A stretch of 64,000 bases of DNA from Eulemur rufifrons. Lineage: Eukaryota > Chordata > Mammalia > Primates > Lemuridae. The translations under genes were made by a program, and so were the position numbers. The DNA lies in the NCBI RefSeq assembly GCF_041146395.1, contig NC_090989.1, positions 286,861,343 through 286,925,342 on the forward strand, written 5' to 3'. This document shows positions 13,195 through 24,374 of this stretch, piece by piece; positions within the stretch are counted from its first letter, which is position 1; every line of letters starts with the position of its first letter. Under the pieces are notes generated by a model. The model did no database searches, was not told where the DNA came from, and saw nothing but the letters and a program-made list of their open reading frames with translations.

Positions 13195-13440
13195 CTCACC
13201 AATTGAATACTCTCCCCAACCAACCCTGAGATAGTAATGAGCGGGTGGCTGCCGGCGGCCAGGGCAGGTAGGGCAAGCTCCTGCTTAGTGGGTGCAGAGC
13301 TCCAGGGTTACCAAACGGCAGTGCCACTGAGGTGGGTGGTGGTGAGAACTGCACATTACAGATGATGTAAATACACTCAACTGTACACTTCAAATAATTA
13401 AAATAATAAATTTTGTTACATGTATTTTACCACAATAAAA
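13195..13440 (+). mobile_element. L1 LINE 3'UTR, sense
   Basis: Contains the typical end of an L1M 3'UTR: GTGGCTGCC..., CTCAACTGTACACTTCAAAT, and TTTTACCACAATAAAAC at the terminus. The element is truncated at its 5' side. Confidence 0.75.
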
Positions 13441-14654
13441 CTAACTGAAAGAAAAAATAAGGGGAGGAGAAATAAAGTTAGTCCTTAAGAATAAGATCCG
13501 GTAACCAGTCATTTTTTAAGAAGAATAACTATCAATAACATTTCCCCAAGAACCTCCAAGCAGTCAGTGTGGCAAGCACTGAATGTGGACAGTTAGCAAA
13601 GCAGAGTACTTAAATTAGACTTCCTGGTAGGTTTTTGTTTATTTATTTTGACATCAAAGTACATTAGAGTAAGAACAGGAAATAACACTATGCAACTTAT
13701 TGATCAAGGTTCCTGATAGCAAAACAGGTCATTTTGAATACTTTATTCGGTTTTATAAAATGTTTTAATTATTTTTTTAGTTAAACTAGTAAAGCAAAAG
13801 TATGTTTCCAGGCTTTTGGATTTGACAGAATAGCAGTTTATAAAACAAAATGATGGGTGGGAAAATTGTTGATCTTTCATTTCTTAAACAGTTACATTGA
13901 GGCATAATGCACACTCCATGCAATTTAACTATTTGAAGTATACAATTTAGTACTTGTTATATATAACATTTTTAATTTTTTAGAAGTGTAAAACAGCATA
14001 TTTTTTATTGACTACAAATATTCTGCCTCATTTAACTGCATAGCATTCCATAGAATTAATATACCATTATTTATTAAGAATAAGCACCCAAAAAGTATTC
14101 ATTGGAAGGAAGGAAGGAGATGCTGAGTTGCCACTCATGACAATGTCCACCAGATTCTCTGATCCAGATTCCTGGAGGTGGCTATGAAACAGGCCCTCCC
14201 CATCTGGCCTATTGCATCATTGGAAGGAGTTGTCATTCATGCAATCAGAAAGAAAGTAGCCAAAAAGCTAACACTGAAGTGCAGTTTGTCCATCTAGTGG
14301 ACTGTCTTGCCTAACCAGTTATCTTGGACAATATCTTTAACCACTTTGGGGTAAACTGAAATAATACCAAATTTAAAAGGGTCTGCTAAAAAATTAAATG
14401 AAGTAAGAGAATTCCTGTAGCCTCTCCAAAAAGTTAGTTCTGTTTCCAGCTGCCTGCAAGTTAAATTGAGAGAATAATGTTTCATTGCCATATTTGTCAC
14501 TATGTGCAATTAAGTCAAACCTAAATTGGAAAACAAAAAAAACAATAGCTGGACTGGAGAAGAAGTCTCAGCCAGCACAGCTGAGTTGGCAGTGCCAAAG
14601 AGGAGGAGATGGCCATATGCTCAGGCGATTGGTTACATGTAAAAGAACTAAGCA
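13441..14654. other. Intronic DNA, mostly unassigned
   Basis: AT-rich. The stretch 13,870-14,060 (ACATTGAGGCATAATGCACA, AAGTATACAATTTAGTA) resembles an old antisense L1 3' region. From 14,100 to 14,640 nothing is recognised; minus-strand frame 14,294-14,509 has no family features. Confidence 0.4.
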
Positions 14655-15007
14655 GGCCCGGTGCGGTGGCTCACACCTGTAATCCTAGCACTCTGGGAGG
14701 CTGAGGCGGATGGATTGATTGAGCTCAGCATTTCGAGACCAGGCTGAGCAAGAGCGAGACTCCACCTCTACTAAAAATAGAAAGAAATTATATGGACAGC
14801 TAAAATATATATATAGAAAAATTAGCCAGGCATGGTGGCGCATGCCTGTAGTCCCAGCTACTTGGGAGGCTGACACAGAAGGATGGGTTGAGCCCAGGAG
14901 TTTGAGGCTGCTGTGAGCTGGGCTGACACCATGGCACTCTAGCCTGAGCAACAGAGCAATACTCTGACTCAAAAAAAAAAAAAAAAAAAAGACAGAAAAA
15001 AAAAAGG
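14655..15007 (+). mobile_element. Alu SINE, lemur-type, sense
   Basis: Full dimeric Alu starting GGCCCGGTGCGGTGGCTC. The extended linker (ATAGAAAGAAATTATATGG) is at about 14,778-14,796, then the right monomer and a long A tail. Short flanking repeats ACTAAGCA (14,647-14,654 and 15,008-15,015) fit a target-site duplication. Confidence 0.95.
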
Positions 15008-15184
15008 ACTAAGCAAATATGTCAATACATTGAGTGCCTACCCTCACTCTCAGGAAAGGCAGGTACAAATGTAAAAGGGGGAAAGACTAGAATTAGAAAC
15101 ATCTAAGATTGGATTGTAATTGGAACTATCAGTAAAAACTCCTGGTTTCTGATTGACAGATGATAGATAGAAAAACATCTTATA

Positions 15185-15525
15185 CAGTCAGGCCTCTATC
15201 TGTGGGCTCTGCATCCATGGATTCAACCAATTGTAGATCAAAAATATTTGAGAAAAAAATTGTATCTGTACTGGACATGTACAGACTTTCTTCTCTTGTC
15301 ATTATTCCCTAAACCATGTAACAACTATTTGCATAGCGTTTACATTACATTAGGTATTATAGGTCTTATAAGTAATCTAGATATGATTTAAAATATATAA
15401 GAGAATGTGCATAGGTTATATGCAAATACTACACCATTTTATATCAGGGACTTGAGCATCCATGGATTTTGGTACCTGTAGGAGGTCCTGGACCCAATCC
15501 CCCACTAAGGAACAAGGGACAACTG
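15185..15525 (+). mobile_element. Tigger-type DNA transposon (non-autonomous, mariner superfamily)
   Basis: Begins CAGTCAGGCCTCTATCTGTG and ends with the near-inverted terminus around ACAAGGGACAACTG. TA dinucleotides flank it at 15,183-15,184 and 15,526-15,527, the target duplication of Tc1/mariner elements. Internal motifs TGGATTCAACCAATTG and TCAGGGACTTGAGCATCC match the common Tigger-derived short element. There is no transposase. Confidence 0.82.
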
Positions 15526-15531
15526 TATAGG

Positions 15532-15592
15532 TATGTATGTATGTATGTATACATGCACACACATACATACATACACACATAAACACAAAGAT
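15532..15592. repeat. Microsatellite, GTAT / CATA imperfect palindrome
   Basis: Five GTAT units are followed after a short gap by CATA units, so the two halves are inverted copies and could form a hairpin. It sits directly at the end of the Tigger element. Confidence 0.85.
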
Positions 15593-15599
15593 GAGTATA

Positions 15600-16920
15600 C
15601 CAGCAGCAATGAGCATGCCAGACATCCAGACTTTGCTTTCTAAATACTATTCTTCTCAAAAGGAACCAGAGAAATGGCTAATTTCAGGGCTCAGGCAGGG
15701 AAAGTATTTAATAAGCCTAGAATATCATGTACCATAAAGTATGGAAATTCCCAAAAGATCATGGAGGTATATCAAAATGACACTGGAGCCAACCAAGGGG
15801 CTCCTACTGGCTAAATCTGGGACAATTTGAACATGAAAGAAATGATATAATGAGAGCAATCGTTTATAAATCATTGAATAAAACAGGAACCTAGGAGCCC
15901 ATACTGATATCAATTAATAGATAAACAAATGGGGGGTGGATACAGAGGCAGGAAAGCTTTCCCTTACAATAGAAGGTCAACTAATAAATGTAGAAGGATG
16001 ATGGAAGGGATGGTTACCATTTGGTAACCCTTATAATAATTGTTTTGGTCAAGGAGCAAAACTGGATACTAATATAAATGGGTGAAAGTGTGATCAGGAA
16101 CAGGATTTTTACATAGTCTCAAAATATCTCCAGACAATATTTATTCATTAACTTTCCATTGCAAAGTCGGGCAGACATCATCTTACCAAATGATAAAAGT
16201 AAATTTCATCAGCAATGGGACAAATCAACATCATGTGCCTTCTGATAGATGCATTGAGAAGAACGCAGCATCACTTCTGTGGTATTCCTGCCAAAAACGC
16301 CTGTCCTGAGTACATTGGTGGTACAGTGGTGAGCACAGCTGCCTTTCAAAACGCATGTCCTAAATCCAGTCATGAGGAAACATCAGACAAACACAAACTG
16401 ATGGACATTCTGCAAAGTAATTGGCCTGTCCTCTCCAAAATATCAAGGTCATGAAAGGAAGGAGAGACTCGGAACTGCTCCAGATAGAAGGAAACTAATG
16501 AGACATGACAGTGAAATGCAACGTGTGATCCTATATTGGATCCTGGATCTATAAAAGACTTTATTGGAGAAAACCAGTAAAATTTGAATGAGGTTTGTGG
16601 ATTAGAATGTGCTGTGATATTAATTTCCTGACTTTGATGGACATAATGTGATTCATGTAGAAAAGTGTCTATTTTTTAAGAAACAGACATTGAAGTATTG
16701 AGGGGTCCTGTGACATCATGTCTGCGACTTACTGCCAAATGGTTCAGAAAAAAATGACTTGTATCTACACAGAGAGAAAGAGAGAATGATAAGGCAGATG
16801 TGGTAAATTTCTAACAACTGGGAAATCAGGCTGAGGGAACACAGGATATCTTTGTACTATTCTTGAAACTGTTTTGAAGAGTTTAATTATTTCCACTTTA
16901 ATAGCTTTGAAATATTTTTA
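15600..16920 (+). mobile_element. Ancient L1 3'-terminal region, sense
   Basis: Several motifs match the 3' end of old L1 elements: CAAACTGATGGACATTCTGC near 16,390, ATATCAAGGTCATGAAAGGA, GCAACGTGTGATCCTATATT then GGATCCTGGAT near 16,518-16,548, and TTTGTACTATTCTTGAAACT near 16,850. The open frame 16,215-16,454 lies within this repeat and is not a gene. The 5' edge is approximate. Confidence 0.6.
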
Positions 16921-17689
16921 ATAACCCTATTGTAACATCCTCTTCAGCAATTTAATTCAAGATCAGTATAAAATAAGAGCATGAAGCTAATAAGAAATAA
17001 GTCATGCACAAAGTAAGAATTTATAAAGATAAATAAATAAGAGTTACTAAATATATTAAGACCTATGAATCTTGGATTCTATTTTTTAATTACATACTAA
17101 ATTTTACTGTTAAAGAGCCATGGGGGGGCCAGAAAAGTTCTAAGAGGTCTTTTCTTCATATATTTTTACATTAGGATCAAGAATAAAGTACAATGATCCC
17201 AAGAGGATTATGTTTCAGAGAGTTCTTCTGGAGTTAACTCATATAAGGTTTTTATTTTATTTCATCATAAAACAAGTCAAGCAAAAAAAAGCCTAGCTCT
17301 CTTTTCCTGCTGTGACAATGGGTCTGGTCGTCATCTGTGGCGTATGCGTCACACTCTGTAAACCTGTATCTTGCTCTTGCCCTATAATCCCATCTTTCTC
17401 TCCTCAATAAACCTCATTTCCATGCTTGCCTTACAAAAAAACAGTAAAGCCTAGGAAATACATTATGTAATATAATGAACACCTACCCAGCCTAAAATAA
17501 AACATTTCTAAACACAACGGACTCTCTTCTTCTCCCTACCATGTTCCCAGGACAATATTCTTAATTTATCTGTCTTAATTTATCTTAGTATCTGTCATTC
17601 CCTTTTAAGTATTTATACTTTTGCTTTACAAGTATATATTTTTGAACAAAATATAATCTTGTTTGGCATGATATTTGACTTTACAGAAA
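16921..17689. other. Intronic DNA without recognised elements
   Basis: AT-rich. A less AT-rich patch at about 17,300-17,440 ends in CTCAATAAACCTCATTTCCA, which resembles a polyadenylation-signal-bearing LTR or mRNA end; I cannot assign it. Confidence 0.35.
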
Positions 17690-17947
17690 TTGTATAATAC
17701 CATATACATCCTTCCAAGCTTATTTTTCTCACTCAAGTGTTTTAGATTTAGTTAGCTTGATACACATAATTTTAATTCATTCGTTTTAACTGCTGTGTAG
17801 TGTTCCATGGTTTAAATATATTATTTTTTATTCTGTATCATATTGATGAGCATTTAAATTGTTATCCCATCTACCCTATTACAAACAATGCTAAAATGAA
17901 CACCAAGTCTACGCCTTACACTGATTTGCAAGCATTTTTCTTGGCCG

Positions 17948-18110
17948 TAGATTCTCAAACTTTGGAATGCATCAGAATCCCCTGAGGGTTTTGTTAAAAC
18001 ATAGATTGTTGAATCCCACCCCCAGAGGTTCTGATTCATTTTCTAAAAGAGGTTTTTAAGTGATGTTGATGCTGCTGGCCTGAAGACCACACTTTCAGAT
18101 CCACTGCCCT
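17948..18110 (+). mobile_element. MER5A-type hAT (Charlie) non-autonomous element
   Basis: Contains ATTCTCAAACTTTGGAATGC, TCAGAATCCCCTGAGGGTTT, GATGTTGATGCTGCTGGCCT and ends near AGATCCACTG. This matches MER5A and its inverted ends (TTCTCAAAC and the complementary right end). It is nested in the antisense L1. Confidence 0.88.
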
Positions 18111-18307
18111 AGGATGTACATCCTGGAGTAAAATTGCTGGGTCAAATAATTGTGCATCTTCAGCTTTACCAAATTGTGCCAAATTGCTCTGCAAAGGAAT
18201 TTTAATGATATGCTCTCCCACAACAAGCAAGTTGTCTTTCTCAAATCCACACCACACTTGATGTCACAACACTTTTAAGGTTTTACCAATCCAAAGAATA
18301 TGGAATT

Positions 18308-18607
18308 ATGGCTGGGCACGGTGGCTCACACCTGTAATCCTAGCACTCTGGGAAGCCGAGGCAAGTGTATCATTTGAGCTCAGGAGTTCGAGACCAGCTG
18401 AGCAAGAGCAAGACCCCATCGCCACTAAAAATGGAAAGAAATTATAGGGACAACCAAAAATATATATAGAAGTACTCGGGAGGCTGAGTCAGGAGGTTCG
18501 CTTGAGCCCAGGAGTTTGAGGTTGCTGTGAGCTAGGCTGATGCCATGGCACTCTAGCCCAGGCAACAGAGTGAGACTCTGTACCCCCCCAAAAAAAACAA
18601 CAACAAC
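18308..18607 (+). mobile_element. Alu SINE, lemur-type with internal deletion, sense
   Basis: Sense Alu with the extended linker, but the start of the right monomer (the TTAGCCGGGCATGGTGG block and the following GTCCCAGCT) is absent. It resumes at TACTCGGGAGGCTGAG. Target-site duplication AATATGGAATT at 18,297-18,307 and 18,608-18,618. The deletion probably followed insertion. Confidence 0.94.
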
Positions 18608-18769
18608 AATATGGAATTGTGGTTTTCATTTGAATTTTTATAATTACTAATGAGGTTGGGCATCTTTTTATATGTCTGTAGCCATTCAGGCTCGGTTTTC
18701 TCTTGTCTGCATTATCTGTTCATTCCTTTGTTTGTTATTAGGGTGTTTAACTTATGTCAAAAGACAAAA

Positions 18770-19740
18770 TTACAACAAATTTAAAGATCCAATTAGCTTT
18801 TATTTGTGCTTCTAGAATCGGGCAACACCTCACTCTGTGAAAATAAAATGAGTGTTCTAATGAACTGAGCAGAGAAGTCTGGCTTTATAGGCAGAAAAAA
18901 TGCTGCAGAAAACAGAAACAACACAAAAAAATGGATTGGCCATTTCAAAGTTACTTTCCTTATAGGGTTAAAAAAGAGGGGACTTCCTTACATGCGACTC
19001 AGGTTGGTTGACTGGTGTTTACCTGCTTTTTGGGAAACTGGTCTGTTTCAAAGTTCTATTTAATTGTGGCACTTAGCACAAGCAAACCCATTCTGGTTTG
19101 GCCTGGTCTACTGGGGCCTAGTGCAGGCAGCTAGTCCAAAACAGTGGCCTCCCATAAACCTTGTTTAACTCTTATATAGAGTAATAGTTACTAAACTGTC
19201 ATCTTTAGAACATGATGTGAGAACAATGCACCTATAATACATTTTTGGGAAATTCAACATATATATTTACACTCAATTTATTATAATATAAAAATTTCTG
19301 TGTTATATCAACCTAAAAGTAAGAAGCTGATGAAAAATTAATATAGAGAGTTTATTTGGGCCAAGGTTGAGGACAGTAGCCTGGGAAACACTTTCAAGTT
19401 GCCTTGAGGAGTCTTCCAGGGAGCAAGGAAATGTTCAAGATTTTAAAGAAAAGAGGACAAATCAGGAGAGGGGACAATTACAAAAGTTGTTCAGCAGGAA
19501 TTCTCATTGGTTTACAGATACAACAGTGGTTAGTGATTGGCTATAGACCGTTGAACTATAGGGTGTACGGCATTTTTATGGCTACTTGGCATCAGGTTAG
19601 TCCAGAACCTCATAGCAAGGGGCTTCAAGAGGTAATTATTTTGCTCAAGGGGGAGTGAGAGTGACTGCTGTTATATTTTAAATGCCTCTCCTGGCCTGAT
19701 AGTTTAAAAGTGCTGGAATTTCTCAGATAAAAAGGGTTGT
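18770..19740 (-). mobile_element. Probable ERV LTR fragments, antisense
   Basis: Two blocks, 18,770-19,160 and 19,320-19,740, have the look of antisense retroviral LTR DNA. Examples are AAAGATCCAATTAGCTTTTA, TCTGGCTTTATAGGCAGAAA and GAGAGTTTATTTGGGCCAAG. No gag, pol or env reading frame is visible. The family is not identified, and both blocks are decayed. Confidence 0.4.
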
Positions 19741-21099
19741 TTTTTTTTTTTTCTTTCTCAGTTATAATAGGAGAAATAAGAATACAAAATTACATATGTA
19801 CCACAATATATAAACACCCCAAAACACCATACTTAGAAAAGAAACTAAAAGGAAATATTCTATCACTGTATGTTCAAGTTTACAGATAGGTTTTTTTTTT
19901 TATGGCTTTAAGTATGTACACTTTCTTCCAATTTAATATATTTTCAAATTTTTAAATTAAAATAATGTAGTTTCATATTCCATGGAGATTCAGCGCCAAG
20001 CTAACACATAAAACAAAAGTCATGTATGTAATATTACCCTGAACATCCCTTAAATTGGGCTGTCTCTCAGAAAGTCCAATAGTGATTGAAGAAATGTTCA
20101 GGGTAATTTTGCAATACAACCCATTTTCTGTCTACCATTGGAATTATTGCTGTTTCTTCAGTTGAGTACCAGATAGAGCAACAGAAAAGCAACTGGGTAA
20201 CATAAGAAAAATCTACATTGTATCTCTTCTTAGAATCACACTTAATCTAGTGAGATGATAATATCAGAGACACCCAGAAACTGGGATCACTGAAGAAAAA
20301 GCAGGTTTACACATTTCATCTCATGCTCACCCTACGGTTCATTGAGTGGAATGTTAGGCAGTATAATGCACCATTTAGACTGTTGCTTTCTCCCTCTCTA
20401 TTTTTGTGGGGCTAAGCTCATACAGTTGAATTTGCATAAGCCAAATTTGTATATGAGGAGACTCCCTTGTATATAGTTTGTTTATAATAGGAAAAAAGAC
20501 ACCTTTTTCAAAGGAACAGATATTCTGGAATACATAAATATATACATGCTCCCTGTTTTCATCATTTACTCAGTCATTCAACAAATATTGCATCTGCTAT
20601 TTCCAGCACTGGGCTACATAATGGAAGAGATAGAGGAAAAAGTAAAACAATCTCTGTCCCTACCCTCATGGTGCTTAATCAATTAATCAATCAGTCAAAT
20701 AAAAAATTATCCTGTGATAAAAAAGAGGTACATAGTATCTTGAGAACATATAATAAGGATATTGATGTGCACTGAAGGTTTTAGAAAGGCTCCCTGTGAA
20801 AGTGACTACTGAGCTGGATAGGAAGTATGGGATGCTGTGATGTAAGCTGGAGACAGACGACACTGTCTCATGAGAGCCAACAGCTTAATTTTCAGAAATT
20901 TTGAGACAGGTTTAGATAGCCATTATTAAACATTAAATTATGTAAACTTATAATTAAATTATATTAAAAACAGATCATAGATACTCAAAATTCATCACTT
21001 CTTAATTATTTTTACATTTTACTCTTATCTATGCTCTTGAGGTTATCAACTATGCATCTTTTCCCATTCTGAGTAGCAGATTGAAATCATCCTGTCCAG
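19741..21099. other. Intronic DNA, mostly unassigned
   Basis: AT-rich. At about 20,565-20,660 a stretch with AGTCATTCAACAAATATTGC and CTCTGTCCCTACCCTCATGG looks like a common ancient mammalian interspersed repeat whose family I cannot fix. A perfect inverted repeat at 20,033-20,106 is listed separately. Confidence 0.45.
20033..20106. repeat. Perfect 14-bp inverted repeat with inner stem
   Basis: ATTACCCTGAACAT (20,033-20,046) is exactly complementary to ATGTTCAGGGTAAT (20,093-20,106). Inside the loop TTGGGCT (20,055-20,061) can pair with AGTCCAA (20,073-20,079), allowing one G-T pair. The RNA could fold as an interrupted hairpin of about 74 nt. No transposon or known small RNA is recognised. 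Confidence 0.7.
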
Positions 21100-21600
21100 C
21101 ACCTCTGCACTGCATATGCTACCTGCCCATTAGTGACTTAGTAGCCACGTCAGTTATCAGATCGACTGTCACAGTGTCGCAGTGCTTATGTTCAAGTAAA
21201 TCTTATTTTATTTAATAATGGCCCCCAAGCTCAAGAGTGGTGATGCTGGCAACTCAGCTATGCCAAAGCCACAAAGTGCTTCCTTTGAGTGAAAAAGTGA
21301 AAGTTCTCAACTTAATAAGGAAAGAAAAAAAAAGTAGGCTGAGGTTGCTAAGATCTACGGTAAGAACAAATCTTTCATCCATGAAATTGTGCACAGTATA
21401 TTGTTATAATTGTTCTATTTTATTATTAATTATTGTTATTAATCTTTTTACTGTACTTAATTTATAAATTAAACTTTATCATCGGTATGTACGTATAGGA
21501 AAAACATAATATAGGGTTTCGTACTATCTAAAGTTTCAGGCCTCCACTGGGGGTCTTAAAACATATCCCCTGAGGATAAGTGAGAACTACTACATCCATG
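21100..21600 (+). mobile_element. Tigger DNA transposon, internally deleted, with transposase N-terminal remnant
   Basis: The segment at 21,219-21,365 (GGTGATGCTGGCAACTCAGC, GTGAAAGTTCTCAACTTAAT, GCTGAGGTTGCTAAGATCTA) is the start of a Tigger transposase gene. It is followed directly by the element's 3' end (TTTATAAATTAAACTTTATC, TTTCAGGCCTCCACTGGGGG). The encoded peptide PLSEKVKVLNLIRKEKKS is the remnant of the DNA-binding region. The middle is deleted, so it is inactive. Confidence 0.8.
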
Positions 21601-22669
21601 GAAAAGCTGCTTCAGAGCAGTGACGAGTATAGAAGCAAGGCTGGAATGGGTTAAGAAGTGAGTAGGAAAAAAGAAAATAGAGGCGCTTTTCCTTCTATTA
21701 CAAAAAACAATTGTAGGAAATGTACTTACTTACGTTGGCCTAAAAGAAAAATGTTGTGATTTTAACCAAATCAGAAATAGTAACTGAATTCAAGCTCCAC
21801 TTAGGACAAAAGTTCACCTCAATTTATCCATGTAATTTTACCTCGTTCTCTGAGTTCCAGAGGATGAAACTAACTCTGGAAAAACACAATGGTTATAAAA
21901 CAAAAACTCAAAGTAAAAAATAAATAGATATTTTTTAAAAACCACAACAGTAAGTTGTTACCACTGCCATTCCATTTAGGAAACAGCAATTCTACAAAGA
22001 AATTGGTACCAAAAAAATTGCTACAAAAAAGTCAGTTGGAGAAAGTGAAGCAAGAACGTCACTCTGCTGAGCCTTACCTGGCCCACCCCATTCTGAGTCA
22101 ATGATTACCACCAGATGCAGGCAAAAGACATGGATATTCTTATACAAATTTCATAAATAAACATAATACTATGAAAATCCTGAGTTTAAAACCCCAGTAC
22201 AGCCGATGGAGTATTGTACCTTTGTTTTTATTTGCCTCAAACGGGAGCATATGCATCTTTAGCTTTTAATGGTCACACTCTCCTCTCACTCTGTGTTCCA
22301 TACAGAGGATGCCTTTCTTTCCTTGGATGCCTTTCTCTCATATCAAAAACCTTATCCAAGTTTCAGGTTGAGTTCTGTCTACCAGTGAGTCTTTTCTGGT
22401 TATCACACCTTATTTGGGAAATCTTACCATTTGTGCTTTTAATGTGTAATACTGCCAACCAGGCCTTGCTCTCAAATTGTTAAATATTTTCCACAAGAGA
22501 TTATAAAGTTTTAGCACGTAGAGACTGTGATGCCTCATTCTTTCATGTTTCCAAGGCTCTTTGTATTCAAATTAAGTAGAGTACCGTAAACTATTAATAA
22601 TTATAACTTATACTGCTCAAAGTCCCATTTTCATCCCCAAATCTCCATTCTAAAATTTCTTTGAATAAT
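21601..22669. other. Intronic DNA, mostly unassigned
   Basis: AT-rich. Positions 22,230-22,560 are pyrimidine-rich and resemble a decayed L2 3' region (TTGGATGCCTTTCTCTCATA, GTTTTAGCACGTAGAGACTG) but not clearly enough to call. Confidence 0.4.
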
Positions 22670-22910
22670 AAGAGTTAACATTTATTGAATGATACTATAT
22701 AGCATTCACTGTTCAAGATACTTTTCACATATTAACACACATAATCTTCCCAACAACCCTATGATATAGATACTACTATTCCTATTTTATAGATAAGAAA
22801 ACTGAGGTACAGAAAGGCCAAGTGATCGACCCAAAGTCCCACAATTAGTAAGTGGCAGAGTTGGGATTCAAACTAAGACTGACACAGGAGCTCACATTTC
22901 TAAATTTTTA
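22670..22910 (-). mobile_element. MIR SINE, antisense
   Basis: The MIR core is read in antisense: CAACAACCCTATGATATAGA, TTTATAGATAAGAAAACTGA, GGTACAGAAAGGCCAAGTGA, and AGTAAGTGGCAGAGTTGGGA then TTCAAAC. Both the core and the flanking 5' and 3' portions are present, with typical old divergence. Confidence 0.9.
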
Positions 22911-23481
22911 GCAACACAAAAATAACTCTTACGAGGCCTGGTCCTCCCTGGCCTTGTTTTAAGATGTGCCTGGATAAGTAGCACAGTTTCACAGCCAGAA
23001 TTTAAAGAAATTCTATTCTTTTCTTTTCAAAAAGGGATAAAACATAGTGTACAGCAACACTTAAACCAAATCCCCTTCCTTCTCCTGTGTTCTGTCCCCA
23101 CACACTTCAATTCCAAGGCCTTTGTCTAGGGATCACTATCAGTTTTCCAGCCCCCAAAGGGAAAACCACAAAGGCATTCTTTTGATAGATGGCCCCAGGC
23201 TCCCTGCTGGCAAAGAGTATCCTTCCTTCAGAAATGTTTAGGTTCAGTTGTCAGGGTGGGAGAGAAGGCCATAAAAATACCCACAGTCACTCCTAGAAAA
23301 TTGCCCTGAGGTAATTTGCAGAGAAGGGCAACTTTGGCCAAATACAAGTTTCTCCTCTGCAAAATCCATCGAGAGAGTTGTTCAAAAGAAAAGGCTGGCC
23401 CACTATTTGCAATAGATTCTCTACATATTGAAACACAGTTATTTCTCTGGGGGTCACGAGCACTTTTAAGACTTTGGCTTT

Positions 23482-23794
23482 TTTTCTTGGTTTGTTTTTT
23501 GCCCGGGCTAGAGTGCCGTGTCGTCAGCCTCGCTCACAGCAGCCTCAAACTCCTGGGCTCAAGTGATCCTCCTGCCTCAGCCTCCCGAGTACCTGGGACT
23601 ACAGGCATGTGCCACCATGCCCTGCTGATTTTTTAAAAATATTTTTAGTTTCCCGGCCAAGTTTCCTTCTATTTTTTAGTAGAGATAGGGTCTCAGTCCC
23701 GCTCAGGCCCGTCTCAAACTGCTGAGCTCAAACAATCTTACCGCCTCGGCCTCCCAGAGTGCTGGATTACAGGAGCGAGCCACCGTGCCGGGCG
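23482..23794 (-). mobile_element. Alu SINE, lemur-type, antisense
   Basis: Antisense dimeric Alu with a modified extended linker (ATATTTTTAGTTTCCCGGCC). Target-site duplication AGACTTTGGCTTT at 23,469-23,481 and 23,795-23,807. Confidence 0.95.
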
Positions 23795-23881
23795 AGACTT
23801 TGGCTTTCTTATCAGAAAAATGTGATGCATACACAAACTTTGAGGAAAAGTGTACATCACAGTCCTAAATTAAGAAACCCT

Positions 23882-24181
23882 GGCCGTGCGTGGCGGCTCA
23901 GGCCTGGAACCCTGGCGCTCTAGGCGGAGGCGGGAGGGTCGCCCGAGGCCAGCAGTTCGAGAGCCACCCCCCCCAGCCGGGCAAGGCCCCGTCCCTACCT
24001 GGAGTCAGCGAGGCCGGCCGGGCGCGGCGGCGTCTGCAGCCCCAGCCACCCACGGAGGCCGACGCAGGAGGCCAGGGGTCGCTGGAGCCCGGGAGTCTGA
24101 GGCTGCAGCGAGCTGTGAGGACGCCACGACACTACTCTAGCCCAAGGGACAGAGCGAGACTCTGTCTCAAAAAGGAAAAAA
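23882..24181 (+). mobile_element. Alu SINE with unusually high GC content, sense
   Basis: Recognisable from GGCCGTGCGTGGCGGCTCAG to GACAGAGCGAGACTCTGTCT plus a short A-rich tail. Flanks AAGAAACCCT (23,872-23,881) and AAGAAATCCCT (24,182-24,192) are a near target-site duplication. Most differences from other copies here are A-to-G or T-to-C changes in both monomers, so it is far more GC-rich than its neighbours and retains many CpGs. The A-rich linker is replaced by GC-rich sequence. Open frames at 23,886-24,210 are by-products. Confidence 0.88.
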
Positions 24182-24374
24182 AAGAAATCCCTAACGCGGA
24201 GGGATTGTGAGCTTTGTTGAATCACACAACTTGTACGTTTTCTTAAGCCCCGGTCATGGCACTTAAGGAACACCGGAACCCGCTGTGCCAGTGGCGGCCC
24301 CCAGGCGGCGTTGCGGGGACAGCTAAGCGGGCCGCCTGCGTCCACCGCAGAGGCTGATGGAGACGGGGATTCGA

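Larger units (their letters stand above)
17690..18760 (-). mobile_element. L1 LINE, antisense, split by two later insertions
   Basis: Antisense L1 3'-region motifs (ACTGCTGTGTAGTGTTCCAT, GCTGGGTCAAATAATTG, CACTTTTAAGGTTTTACCAA) continue after the nested elements with GTTGGGCATCTTTTTATATG near 18,656. It is interrupted by a MER5A (17,948-18,110) and an Alu (18,308-18,607). This gives an insertion order: the L1 is oldest and the Alu is younger. Confidence 0.8.
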
